Shown: positions 1-11,397 of the stretch, piece by piece
How the letters are laid out: every line of letters begins with the position of its first letter
Numbering within the stretch: position 1 is the stretch's first letter
Origin: Aquila chrysaetos chrysaetos
Taxonomy: Eukaryota; Chordata; Aves; Accipitriformes; Accipitridae
NCBI RefSeq assembly: GCF_900496995.4
Contig: NC_044005.1
Location: forward strand, 28,215,363-28,279,362
Length of the DNA stretch: 64,000 nucleotides
Reading direction: 5' to 3'
Notes under the pieces: model-generated
What the model saw: the letters and a program-made list of their open reading frames with translations, nothing else
Told to the model about the DNA's origin: nothing
Databases searched by the model: none
Translations under genes and position numbers: made by a program

Positions 1-438
1 ATTGCTCCACGCCTGCAGTAGTGAAAAGCTGAAGGATGCTCTTCCTTTTCTATTAGCTCAGACAGTCTTCTTACTTCTTTTTCTAAATCTTCAATACTAA
101 CTGTTGCTCCTTCAAGAAGAACAGGCTGTATTGAGTCAACTAGTTCTATTTGTAGATTTGCTTCTTGAGAGTCCACCATCTCAGTTCCTTTTAGTAATTC
201 AGTATCCTTCTCCTCAGAAGCAGTCCCACTAGGAGGGAAAGTTTCATCAAACCAGCAGTTCCATATTCCACTGACCCACATGCGAGCAGAAGTTTCTTCT
301 GGAATTCCACCCCTCACTTTTGCAAACTTTTCAAAATCTAACAAACAAGGGATGCTGGGGCTCTGATATTGTTTGATTGCTGAAGACACCTTGGTACTGA
401 ATTCATCACAAATAGAAAGCCTTCCCAGAGACACAGAC
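1..438 (-). CDS. TTC6: TTC6 exon (partial, cut by window edge)
   Basis: Tenth and last TTC6 coding exon visible; it continues past the left edge. The acceptor is a pyrimidine-rich TTTTTCCTTAG on the minus strand. The first base completes an Arg codon begun in the 2136-2563 exon, and the frame then stays open for 145 codons to the edge. The translated segment is acidic and contains a Trp-rich patch (MWVSGIWNCWF). It ends in SAFHYCRRGA, which reads like helix A of the first tetratricopeptide repeat, so the TPR array should lie outside the window. TTC6 is a large TPR scaffold protein; its biochemical role is poorly defined. The identity rests on this TPR start, the divergent FOXA1 neighbour and conserved gene order, not on an alignment. 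Confidence 0.85.
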
Positions 439-2135
439 CTAAGGAAAAATATATTAACAATTAACTAAAGTTTCCCAGATATAGTAACGATATCAAATTG
501 CAATCTGCCAGTCAACAACTATTCAAAAACCTGTTGTTAGCTCTCTTGTTAATGATAATATTTTAACTTATCAGCCATTTATCGAAAACCATTACTGAAG
601 CTGCAAGTAAGCAGAATTGTTCTGAATCATTCATGTCCCCAGAATGTTCAGCACTTATTTGCAGTTGCATGCTTATTTCCTCCAAAAGCTTCTAATTTAG
701 GTTTACGAGGACAATACTAAACCTAAGAAAGGATGATGTTTCATAGTGGACAGTTATCAGCCTGGCTAAATGATGATAAATCCTAGATGGATCAATATAT
801 CAATGATAGATCCCAATGATATTAGGAAGAGGCCATGAGAATATAACCAGAAGCACCACCCAGAGGTGAAAGCAAGCATTTGAGTTTACAAGGACATTTC
901 CAAAATTATAATCAGGGAAAATTCGTAGCTTCCAAGATGAGAACCTTCACAAATGTTCAATATCAACATCTGCTCTGAGACATCAAAGTGAAAGAAACTG
1001 AAGACTTTAACAGAAACACTAAATCTTTATCACAAACAATACTAGCCTTGCTAACACAGAAAGGAATACCAGAAAGGAATACAGAGAAAATATTTTATAC
1101 ATATATATATATTTATAATACTGTGTACCTAATATTCATAATATTTTGTACGTAAGGATCCTACTAGAAAAAAAAAGGAAATTAAATAAAAAATGTAGCA
1201 GGCCCATGCATGAGAGACATGCAAAATAGTACAAAGATGAAATCTCCTTGGTTTAGCAAAACTGATATGAAAGCCTTAGACAGCAAAGAACATACAGTAC
1301 CTCAGTCTAAAACAAGACTTTGAAAAAAGGACACCTTCTCCCTTAGTCACAGCTCACTATAAAAGTATTTCACACCATTTAAGTATCTTTGATTTTCTTA
1401 AGAAGAAACCTACTGAAAGGTGCCTAAAAGCTTAAAAAAGAGGCAGCTGAATGGAAAGCTGGCCTGAAGGACCAGGCCTGAGCATCAGTGTAAGTACAAT
1501 GTGGACACATATGACTGTACACAAAAATAGACAACATTTGGGGTTTTTTTGCAGGTCACACTTCAAGCATAAGTATTTAAGAAATATCAAAAATCTAGCA
1601 AGAACATGAATTTCTTTTCTTTTTTTTTTAATACTTGAATATTTTCTAAGGTATCCCATATCTGAAGTATGTAAATAGTAAACATTCACTAGGAAAATAT
1701 TTAGAGTGATACATGAAAACAAAAGGTAAAAAGCAAACTACTTGTTTGATGTAATCTACAAATTTCATGGTACAAAGGAGGTTAGTCCAGCCTAGCATTT
1801 TGGTTTCCTAAGAACTTAGAATTTTCCACTTGTCTTTCAGAAGCTTGACAATTTAATCATGCATTTATACTTAGATAAAATTTCTTCTGTTGTTGCATGA
1901 AGCAACACCATTTCCATTTAAAGTATAATACATACTAAATGTTCTAAAGATACCTGAGCAGTACATATTTTTTCTTTGCATTAAAAAAAGTATATTATTC
2001 CTAAATAACTAAACTATTATTACTTAATTTCAGAGCAATATTAATATTTAAAAAAAGATAAAACCTGTAATTAGATAATATGGCTACAAATTAAAATACA
2101 TTCTTTAAAAAGGCAATACGCTAATTAAAGAAAAC
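439..2135 (-). other. TTC6: TTC6 intron
   Basis: AT-rich intron between the 2136-2563 and 1-438 exons. It holds a short TA microsatellite near 1100-1117 and no supported coding exon. The short minus-strand open frame at 1432-1722 has no splice context that fits the gene's phase. Confidence 0.75.
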
Positions 2136-2563
2136 CTTTTAAGAATCTTTGGGGGTTGACTTAATTTCTTAATCACAGCTTCTAATTTTCTAGGGTTTAT
2201 TATTTTCTTTGATTTCTTTGTTTTCTTTCTTCTTGGGAAAACAGCGTATTTAATCCCAGCCTTTTGAGATCGCTCCACAAGAACAATGTCATTCTCACTA
2301 TCCTCTTGTCCAGTCAAAGCAGGCGTTTTTTCTACTGGTATGTCTGTCTGCATCGACTGAAGATCGTCACAGATTTCATTCAATAGATGCTTGGTAGGGG
2401 AGCTTTTCCCGATCTCTGTCTCAACCTCTGACTCAGCTATCCATTGCTTCATAACTTTCAACTCTTTCATGCTGGTTTTGAAATTAGCTGACATAATTAA
2501 CGTAGTTTCATCTTTGAAAGCAGTCGTCTCCAGAGCTGAGACTGATCTTTTAATCAAACTTGT
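2136..2563 (-). CDS. TTC6: TTC6 internal exon (428 nt)
   Basis: Internal coding exon entered in phase 0 after the acceptor TTTTTTTAACAG and left in phase 2. It codes for about 142 residues: a Lys/Glu-rich region with a basic cluster (RRKKTKKSKK), suggesting an unstructured linker that might hold a nuclear-localisation or charged interaction segment (inference). The donor is AAAAG|GTTTTC, which matches the consensus poorly beyond GT. It is the only site seen that keeps the frame: its two leftover bases plus the first base of the 1-438 exon make an Arg codon and open the long downstream frame. A stop follows shortly past the donor. The exon is solid; the precise donor is slightly less sure. Confidence 0.85.
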
Positions 2564-5516
2564 CTGTTAAAAAAAGGAAACAATTTATTTAGATGTTCAT
2601 TTGAAATAAAATTTATATATTACATTTCCTTAGTTGGACTGGATTTTATTTTGTATAAAATTGTAAAGAAAAAAAAGAGGGACATGGGGACTACACTGCT
2701 GAAAAAAAATTATAGTATTTAATGGGAAAAAAGATCTGCATATCTCAGGATATGTGTCAAAGCAAAGAGATCTGAAATATTAATCCGAAGTTATTTGAAG
2801 CTCATGAAGGGCTAAAATCAATCTTCTCTAAAAAGTATCACAAGAAATTTGAATTAAATACCCCTAGTCCTTGTAGGAAAGTTAAATTTTAAAATCAAAA
2901 ACGTATGTCACTGGCGGTGACATTTACAAAAAGATGAACTGAGATATATTCATGAACTCAGAAGAAAAGACAGGAGGACTCTGTATAATGTTTGGAAGTA
3001 CAACTGTATTACATGGAAACACAGTTAATATTTGAATGGAATTATGCACCCTCATACGTTGTGCCCCCATCCCTGAATTGCCTGATGAAATCAAAACCAA
3101 AAGGATAACTATTATCCTCTGGTGTTTAATTGTTATTAATTACTAAGCAAATACTATCTGCAGTAACAAATGTATTGCTTCTCAGTCTTTCTGTTAATTC
3201 CAGTTCACTAACTTGCACTATAATACTAGGCATAACACATCTTTGTCAAAGAAAATAAAATGCAATTTCATGTCCACTGCCTGAAATTTACTGAGAGAAA
3301 CACTTGTTAGTAATAAATAAAATAAATGAAAAAATAAATGAAGCATTTAAAAATGTTGAATAATTTTTAATTAGACTCAAAGAAGCACTTTTTCAATGCT
3401 TGGTTACAGACATCTGCTAAGAATTATTTAATTTGTATATTTATTAGAAAGACACTGCATCAGCCTTGTGGTAATGCATTATACCCTGTGGAGTTCTGAA
3501 AAGATAAAAAAAAATAATGTCATAAGTGTGCCACTTTTCTTTAGGAAAATTATATTTTTTTAAAAAAATCTAAGCTTCATACTGATTTATTTAAAAGCTG
3601 AAACTCAATGTAAAGCTATCATTTATCACTACATGTATCCATCATTAGCTGTCATCACCAAATCAAATAGTTCGACTGCAAATTGCATAAATATTGAATT
3701 GTTACTTGATAAATTCTTTTCATGAACTATGCATAGTTTTGCTAAAGGATGGCTAGCTGAATTCAACAAGACTACTTCTATTTGAACATGAAACTAGTAT
3801 TTTAAAAATCAAGCATCAATGCTTAGTTCAAATTGCAAATCTGGTGTTTAAATTATAAATTTTATTTATCATTGCATACAAACTGCTGCCATGCTTCATG
3901 TCCGTCTTTAAAACAACATGGTCACAACATTTTAAGCAGGTTTTTATGGACTATATAGAAGTTTTAAATAAATACATACTCCTCAAATTCTTACTCAAAA
4001 TCAAATTTGTTAATAAAATATTACTTGTATAATGCTACCAAGGTCATCTTTGCATAGCTGTAAAATTTACATGGTTTATTGCTGCTTTATGTATTTTGTG
4101 AAACAGCTAGCATAACTTCAATAGCCATAAAAGTACATAGCACTTTACAGATTGGAAACTTGACAACATTGATGCCCTGATACATCTGAAATCCAAGGAC
4201 CTGATACTGCTAATCTTTACTCAGATATGTTGTCCCACTCATTTCAGGTTAGCTAGAGTACAGCGTATTCACACTTATCTCTATCCAAATGCCTGTAAAG
4301 TTAACAGGGGTTCTCATTGCAGAGCTACGTTCTCCTATTTAATGTAACCAATCCACCTGAAAAAGACCTCTGAGACTCTCACTTTTGCATTTAGTAGGAA
4401 AATATTAAGTTCAATTCAGTTCAGTGGAAGAATTTCTTCCACAAAATCACAGTTCAGGAACAAATACAAGTAAATATAAAATAATACCTCTGAGCTCTCA
4501 ATGTCAGAAAAGTCAGGCAAGGATTGGCATCTTCTCAGTAAACTTTTTGTCTATAGATAAAACAAAAAGCAAAATAAGTCTGAATCAGTCTGAGCCTAAT
4601 ATGAATAAAGCTTTCAGATACATTCTGCTTTTAAAAGCAGAGACTGACGAAAATAGAGCTAATGTCCAAACAAATCTGTATTTTCACCAAAAAAAAACCA
4701 ACCCCACCTTTGCCAGAGTGAAGTGAGGACTGCATTTCCCTGGATTTCTGGATGTCTTAAGACCATTCCACTGCCAGATGTCCAAAAATCTGAGACACAT
4801 ACAACATGCTTATATAAATTAACGCTAAAGAGCAAGCAGTCAGTGGACATAGATGGTCCAGTGCTGTAGATGCTCCAATCTCAGAACACACTGTGAATAT
4901 GCCATACTGTTGAACACCTTGTGAATTTACTGCCTGTATGGAGATGTCTTTCCAACAAACATTCTGTAACTGGAAAGACCCACACTGCAACTTAGAGCCA
5001 CACTTCAATCTTTCACTTGCAAATCACCTGCATAGAATTGTTTGCCTATCCTTTAATATTACATTCAGAGAAATTCTAGATTTAAAAAAAAATCACACAC
5101 TTGGAAACATCTCTTTTCCCCTGTTCTGCTTCTTGACTCTTGCAGTTTTTTTAGATGTCTGGGCATAGTGGAACATCCCGTAAGCCGCTTCATTGAGATA
5201 TGTCATATTACTCAAAACCTGTTATTTGTAATCACAGGCCCTCCCCTAAATCATCACCTAGTGCTATAATAACGCAAAATAAGAAGCATCTTTAAAATAT
5301 GCAATGACTCCTTCCAAGCACAGTTTCAAGTTTCAGAAAGTGAGATTTAGCATTTTCTAACTATTAAAAAATGAACAAATACCTAACATAAAATTGTTTC
5401 TAGAAGTCAACTACATAGAAATGTTTCGTCTTTTGACTAGATCTTCAAACTACAAATTGTTTTGCTAATCTTATTTTTCAGTACTACATTAAAAAAAATT
5501 GTACCATAATACACAC
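2564..5516 (-). other. TTC6: TTC6 intron
   Basis: AT-rich intron of about 3 kb between the 5517-5618 and 2136-2563 exons. No repeat family or coding exon is recognised. The short open frames at 4424-5168 occur on both strands with no splice context matching the gene. Confidence 0.7.
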
Positions 5517-5618
5517 CAGCCCATAATCATAGAAATCATGATCATCTTGCTCAGCTTCTAACTCTTCATCATGATCAGTGAAAAAGCCTTCAAATACAAC
5601 ATCCTCAATAGCATTGCT
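5517..5618 (-). CDS. TTC6: TTC6 internal exon (102 nt)
   Basis: Exon of 34 codons, phase 0 on both sides, with acceptor AATATTTCAG and donor GGGCTG|GTGTGT. It encodes a strongly acidic segment rich in Asp, Glu and His (for example TDHDEELEAEQDDHDFYDY). It joins in frame to the 6615-6719 exon upstream in the transcript and to the 2136-2563 exon downstream. It is too short to stand out as an open frame; the splice sites and phase agreement with its neighbours support it. Confidence 0.85.
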
Positions 5619-6614
5619 CTGAAATATTAATATATTTGCATATTTGAGTATGTGCAATACTATTATTTTAGTCAGCTATAGAAAACATAGTAACAGATAA
5701 TAAAGCCTATAACATATTTGAGCTAAAGATTAATGATGAGCAAGACCAACATCACAGAAACCATTTATCCTAGGCTTCTGATGGAACACATTCTTTAATG
5801 TGATCAAGAATTACATGGTGCAAAAGGGGCAGAGAACTGAGGAAACTGATTATTGCTACCTGATTCTCTAAAGTTTTTATCTTTAGCTTTGGTAATTTAT
5901 GTCAGGTCGCAGTAGTCCATACAGTAATAACCACAGCTCTCAATTTGGTCATTGTAAGGCTAGGAGATGGGGAACTATGTCAGGTCTATTCCTGCTATCA
6001 ATTAATCCATGCATAAGTGTGCTTTATCTCTTGCACAGGAGTGTGAACTGGTCATGAAATGCTAGTTTCTCTGTAACCTTTGCCATATGAAGGTGCAGAG
6101 TGCTACAAATACAGGCATACAATAGGCATGCTCTTTTACATGAATGGCTCATCTCTCACAATAATGTAATCACAGTGGAGATTTTACATTCAAAACATTT
6201 CAAAACTCAAAAACTTTGGCATTTTCTAAAATGGACTTTGTTAAATATAAGAAATATTTTATTACATTTTAATAGAAATCACTGCCAGCATAGCATAGCA
6301 GAAGAAAAACTATGCAAAAGTATCTTTCAACATAAATGTAAAGACATTAAGCAAGATAACATAATAGCACATGGTAATTTAGAATAATTACTACCAGAAA
6401 CTTTATTATTGCAGAAAATGAAACAATACTAATCAATACATACTATTACAAATTGTACGATGACTTATATACTGTGATTACAATACACAAACACAAGAGT
6501 GCTAATAAGATAGCAGTATAAAATACAACTGTTACAGTTAACAAATATAATGTTAGAAAAAGATATATATTTCTGCAAAAGATGGGAACACTAAAAATAC
6601 ATTTAAATATTTAC
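5619..6614 (-). other. TTC6: TTC6 intron
   Basis: AT-rich intron of about 1 kb. Nothing else recognised. The plus-strand open frame at 6100-6387 lacks any supporting feature. Confidence 0.7.
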
Positions 6615-6719
6615 CTCATACATAGGAAATAAAATTTCCTTTAATGAAGAAATTGGAGCAGAGAATTTTGGTGGAGCTGGAGCCCAAAACATTTTTAAAG
6701 CTTCTGGATAAATGGAAAC
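6615..6719 (-). CDS. TTC6: TTC6 internal exon (105 nt)
   Basis: Exon of 35 codons, phase 0 on both sides, with an AG acceptor (GGTTTTGAAG) and donor TATGAG|GTAAAT. The product is a Pro- and aromatic-rich stretch including MFWAPAPPKFSAPISS, read without stops. It is placed between the 7220-7379 and 5517-5618 exons, and all three share one continuous frame after splicing. This region precedes the TPR array and has no recognised domain. Confidence 0.87.
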
Positions 6720-7219
6720 CTTCAAAACCAATACAATGCAGTTATCAACTAACATAAACCCAGTTTATAAATGAATGTCTGTACTGAATCTGAACTATTA
6801 GGTGATGAAATGCTGTTTTCTGCTAAACATGGTTTTGTCAAAAACAACCCCACCAAATATAATGAAATCCTATGAGGTATAGGGCTCCACAGCCTGAATG
6901 AACTACCTGGTTTGCTCTTTTAGTATTTTTGTTTGTTATTAATCAGCACATTAGCATATTTTATTACTTCAGAGAAGGAATTAAGAACTGAGACATGAGA
7001 TTTCAGAACAACCCTCCCCATTGATGAAAAACTCCATATACATTTTAATATTGCATATTGTCAAATGTTAAAAAATCAGCAGAACTTTATTTCCAAGGTG
7101 TTCTGTTCTTTTGTTGCATGACAATTAAAAAAAAAACAACTTTTTTTTCCCCCAGATTTTGTGTCTTCATTTGTAGGATTGTGCATATACAGCACACATT
7201 TATTAAAATTATTTCTTAC
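6720..7219 (-). other. TTC6: TTC6 intron
   Basis: AT-rich intron of 500 bases with a short A run and T run around 7130-7150. No other feature seen. Confidence 0.7.
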
Positions 7220-7379
7220 TTTCTCTCCTAACAGTTGCAGTTGTGGCTTTCTAAGACAATATTCAGCAATTTTTTGGCATTCCGTTAGGCTTTTTGATGT
7301 ATGAGGGGGAAGAAAGTGAATCCCATCTGTCCAATTATTCTGGAATTGCTCTGAAATAGGAACTCCTTCATAACAAACT
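7220..7379 (-). CDS. TTC6: TTC6 internal exon (160 nt)
   Basis: Exon entered in phase 2 after TTCCTGCAG and ending in phase 0 at GAGAAA|GTAAGA, a strong donor. The first base completes an Arg codon from the 15283-15492 exon; 53 full codons follow. The product includes WTDGIHFLPPHTSKSLTECQ and ends LQLLGEK. No domain is recognised. The phase match across the 7.9-kb upstream intron (2 out, 1 in) is good evidence that both exons belong to one gene. Confidence 0.88.
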
Positions 7380-8048
7380 CTGCAGGAACATAAAAGATTA
7401 ATAAATTACTCTAATTATGTGAGATAACAGCACAGAAATAGCTTAGTTGTTAAAGACAAAGAAAATTAGGTAAAGTTTAAATCAAATTAGAAATAAATTA
7501 TGAATAAAACTTTGTTTTATAAACTAAAGATTGAAATTACATACTATACAATGGAAACCTGGTGCCAAGCTTGTAATTTGTTTAGTCACACACCAAATAA
7601 TTTTAAGACGACTTTCATGATCAGGTCCATGGTGTGTATTATAGAAGTCACAAGAAAAATATAACACTAAGCTCTAAATTAGTACAAAATGCATTACATG
7701 CATAACTTCATGCATGGCAAATACACCACACAAGTGCTGTGCTTACACTCAGATATACTTAAATGCCAAAAAGAACTGATTTCACCAGGAATGTCTGGCT
7801 GGTTTTGAACAGCACCTTATGTGATTACTTGGGGATTGGATTCTGATTTTTTTTTTTTTTTGTCCTTTTTTTAAATAAATCTACCTATGGCAAACACCTC
7901 ACAAAAGGAATATTTCACTTCAGAAAGCTGTAGTTTGAAGTAATTATACATCCTAATTTCCTATCTATCTACAGTTTCAATTTCCAAAAACAGTGAATGC
8001 TTTTACACAACACAGTAACTCATAAGTATGTTTATATATGCATGTGCG

Positions 8049-8061
8049 TATATATATATAT
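8049..8061. repeat. TA microsatellite
   Basis: Short alternating TA run inside the large TTC6 intron. Confidence 0.8.
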
Positions 8062-8529
8062 TAAAAAAAATCCTGTAATAACTGTTCTACCTTTATTTCC
8101 TTTGTTCCTGGCACCTCTAAAGGGAAATTCAGATTTGAAGGATCTATTACTACTACCAAGCTGGCAAAACTATTTTAGATATTAGTAGCAACAACTATTA
8201 ACATTATCACTTGAACTGATATTTTATAGGATTTATATATAAAATTATAAATGAATGTTTTTATTTAATGGAGAGAAGGTTACATTCATATTTTTTGCTA
8301 TTCTTCTTGTAGCTTGTTTTATAATACAAGAATTAAGTTCTCACTTATATAGTTCTTACTGTACTACCAATTACAAGCACAGAATGCAATAAATGGTGAA
8401 ATATGTAATGTATATACAAAAGAACAAGAAAAAACACTTAATTTCATATATTCAGGTATCCATATAAGTATGTAAATTAAAATGCACATTACATGGAACA
8501 GTTTTCTCAACACACTGGCATATGTCAAC

Positions 8530-8544
8530 ACTGACATCTACTGG
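8530..8544 (-). promoter_or_regulatory. CTCF-like motif (14/15)
   Basis: The minus strand reads CCAGTAGATGTCAGT, matching the CTCF core CCASYAGRKGGCRSY at 14 of 15 positions; the one mismatch is T for G at position 11. It lies in the large TTC6 intron, upstream of the LTR. Binding is inferred from the motif only. Confidence 0.5.
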
Positions 8545-8745
8545 TGTTAGTCAGGTTTGGGGTAGTTTTTCTCCAAACACTAAATAATGAAGTTTCTCTG
8601 TGCATTCATGGAACTAAAGTGTGTAACTTCTGTTACTTGCAATTTCACCATCAGACGTATATCTGCTATATTGATTCTCATTTATGCTAACTGCAATGTA
8701 CTTCCATTTTAAGACCTATGTAAATTATCAGAATACTGTATAAAC

Positions 8746-8762
8746 GGGGGGGGGGGGGGGGG
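8746..8762 (+). repeat. G homopolymer (17)
   Basis: Uninterrupted run of 17 G on the plus strand in AT-rich surroundings. Length may be affected by sequencing error. Confidence 0.85.
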
Positions 8763-8999
8763 TCTCAACATAACTGAGAACCAGCCATTTGATTTAGCAA
8801 ACAAAATGCCTTCTGAAGTACATTTGGAGGTTAAAAATGAATCCTTAAAATGTAGCACTAGCCCAGAAGCTGTAGTTCTCACACAGAGAGAAATATTATA
8901 GATCTGGGAGTAGTTCTTGAACTCTTTCTGGAATGTTCCTTTCTTCAAGTGGAAGCTTTGACAAAAAAAACTATTTCTTAAAGAGAAGAAAAACAGGAA

Positions 9000-10215
9000 C
9001 TGAAAACCTAACTTTTGACAAGTGTTTGGCCTTCCTAGTTTTTCTTTACATCTTAGTATTTGGTGGTGAATTGGGTTTCCATGGCAAGGTTTTGGTAGCG
9101 GAGGGGCTACAGGGGTGACTTCTGTGAGAAGCTGCGAGAAGCTTCCCCTATGTCCCATGGAGCCAATGCCAGCCGGCTCCAAGACGGACCCACCAGTGGC
9201 CAAGACCGAGCCCATCAGCGACAGTAACAGTGCCTCTGATATAACATACTTGGGGCAGGGCAGGTGGGGTGGAAACTGCGCAACTGCAGACAAAGAGAGA
9301 GAGGAGTGGGAATATCTGAGAAAAACAACCCTGCAGACACCAAGGTCAGTGAAGGAGGAGGGGGAGGAGGTGCTCCAGGTGCTGGAGCAGAGATTCCCCT
9401 GCAGCCCGTGATGAAGACCATGGTGAGGCAGGCTGTCCCCCTGCAGCCCATGGAGGTTAACAGTGGAACAGATATCCACCAGCAGCCTGCGGAGGACCCC
9501 AGGCTGGAGCAGGTGGATGCCCAAAGGAGGCTGTGACCCTGTGGGAAGCCTGCACTGGAGAAGGCTCCTGGCAGGACCCGTGGATCTGTGGAGAGAGGAG
9601 CCCACGCTGGAGCAGGTTTGCTGGCAGGACTTGTGACCCTGCAGGGGACGCACATTGGAGCAGTCTGTTCCTGAAGGACTGCACTCCATGGAAGGGACCC
9701 ATGCTGGAGCAGTTCATGAAGAATTGCAACCTGTGGGAAGGACTCGCATTGAAGAAGTTCATGGAGGACTGTCTCCTGTGGGAGGGACTCCACGCTGGAG
9801 CAGGGGAAGAGTGTGAGGAATCCTCCCCCTGAGGAGGAAGGAGCGGCAGACACAACATGTGATGAACTGACCACAAGCCCCATTCCCCGTCCCCCTTGTG
9901 CTGCTGGCGGGGGGAGGTAGAGAATTCAGGAGTGAAGTTAAGCCCAGGAAGGAGAGGGGCGTGAAGGGAAGGTGTTTTTACCATTTGGTTTTATTTCTCA
10001 TTATCCTACTCTGATTTGACTGGTAATAAATTAAACTAATTTCCCCAAGTTGAGCCTGTTTTGCCTGTGATAGTAATTGGTCAATGATCTCTCCTTGTCC
10101 TTATCTCAACTCACAAGCCTTTCATTCTATTCCCTCTCCCCTGTCCAGCTGAGGAGGGGCAGTAATAGAGAGGCTTTGGTGGGCACCTGGTGTCCAGACA
10201 GGGTCAACCCACCCC
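9000..10215 (+). mobile_element. Solo LTR-like element (avian ERV type)
   Basis: GC-rich insertion in an AT-rich intron that resembles an interspersed element I recall from songbird genomes. Plus-strand signs of an LTR: a TATA-like segment near 9238, an AATAAA polyadenylation signal at 10025-10030 followed by a T-rich stretch, and a conserved-looking right part ending GGGTCAACCCACC near 10200-10212. Between about 9480 and 9810 a phrase like CACGCTGGAGCAG recurs at roughly 60-base spacing, an internal imperfect repeat. No gag, pol or env reading frame is present; the open frames across it on both strands look incidental. I could not fix exact ends or a target-site duplication, so the boundaries are approximate. 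It lies in the TTC6 intron, antisense to the gene. Confidence 0.7.
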
Positions 10216-10524
10216 AGGTGGTTCTGACTCTTCAAGGTGGGTGTCTCCACAAAGGAATGTCAAGTGAAGTTATACAAGATATAAAAAGGTAAAGCAATCA
10301 AAATATTCCTTAGCATTTGGCAGTTAAGAGTGTTTTAAGTGAAAAACATAAAAAGAGCCCTCTTTTAGGGCACTTTTGCCATAAATAGTATAAACTCCTT
10401 GAATTTAAAACTAAGTAATCAACTGTGATTTGATGCAAAACAACATTCAGACTTTTCATTTCTGGAAGAGAGATGCATCATGGAGGAAGGCTCCAAGTAA
10501 TAATAATACTGATATAATCGTTCT

Positions 10525-10539
10525 GTCTCCATCTGCTGG
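10525..10539 (-). promoter_or_regulatory. CTCF-like motif (13/15)
   Basis: The minus strand reads CCAGCAGATGGAGAC, matching the CTCF core at 13 of 15 positions, including the CCAGCAGATGG half. It lies just beyond the LTR-like element. Motif evidence only. Confidence 0.4.
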
Positions 10540-11382
10540 TAAAAAACTGTAAAATCAGAATGTCTCAGGGAGATGCAGGCATTCCTGCATGAAGGAATCT
10601 TAACAAATATAACATGAAGCTACAAATCCTGTTAAATTTTTTGTAGGATATCTGCCAGGAACAGGTTTGACTATCCATATATACCTTTCATAAAAATATA
10701 TTTAGCTTAATACTTGTCTTCATGGCTAGAAAAGTAGCTTTTTTAACTCTCAGATAACTAATGCCTGCCGAGTATACCAAGATTAAACAGGAGTGCAAAA
10801 GCAAGGCATTTTTGCTATCTGATGAAATAAACTTAATACAGTCAGTCCCAGGAGAGAGCTGTAGCTGACCTTGGGAAGTTTACATCTTGATAAATTGATA
10901 CAGCCTGCTCCACAAGATGTTTTTTGCAGACATCAATGAAAAGTTATATATATTTTTAAGCCTGTAGATATTTTTCATAGTGAAGACAAGACTTTAAAGC
11001 AAGAAAATTATTGCTTTCTTGATCTGATCTACCATAAAACCCTACCACTGTAGGCTTCTTTGGACTTTGTTACAGTCAAACAAGATTCTTTCACAGAAGA
11101 AATCAAAACTAGTAAAAAAAAAAAAGATAGATCTATTGCTATTTAAACGGTTGACAGTCATTTGAATTTTACTATCCACAACACAGAAATCACGCTTACC
11201 CCTACATAGATCATTTGCATTTGTGAAATTAGCTAAATGCGGGGAATAGGTCAGTAATGAAATGTGAACAGCTTAAATGGACCTAAATTAGTGTCAGGTA
11301 AATGATATCTTTGACCTTCAAGGCTCACATAAGGCAACGAGTTTTAAAAATTAAAAACAGAAGAGGATGGTAGAGGATGGTG

Positions 11383-11397
11383 CCACTAGATGGCAGT
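11383..11397 (+). promoter_or_regulatory. CTCF motif (15/15)
   Basis: The plus strand reads CCACTAGATGGCAGT, a full match to CCASYAGRKGGCRSY. It is immediately preceded by two copies of the 10-mer agaggatggt-like unit. It lies in the large TTC6 intron and is the strongest of three CTCF-like motifs within 2.9 kb. Orientation is plus, pointing toward the TTC6 promoter and FOXA1. Confidence 0.6.

Noticed and set aside
8709-9883. 326- and 222-residue minus-strand frames around 9 kb
   Set aside because: They read antisense through the LTR-like element and the G homopolymer; no retroviral or host protein similarity is visible.
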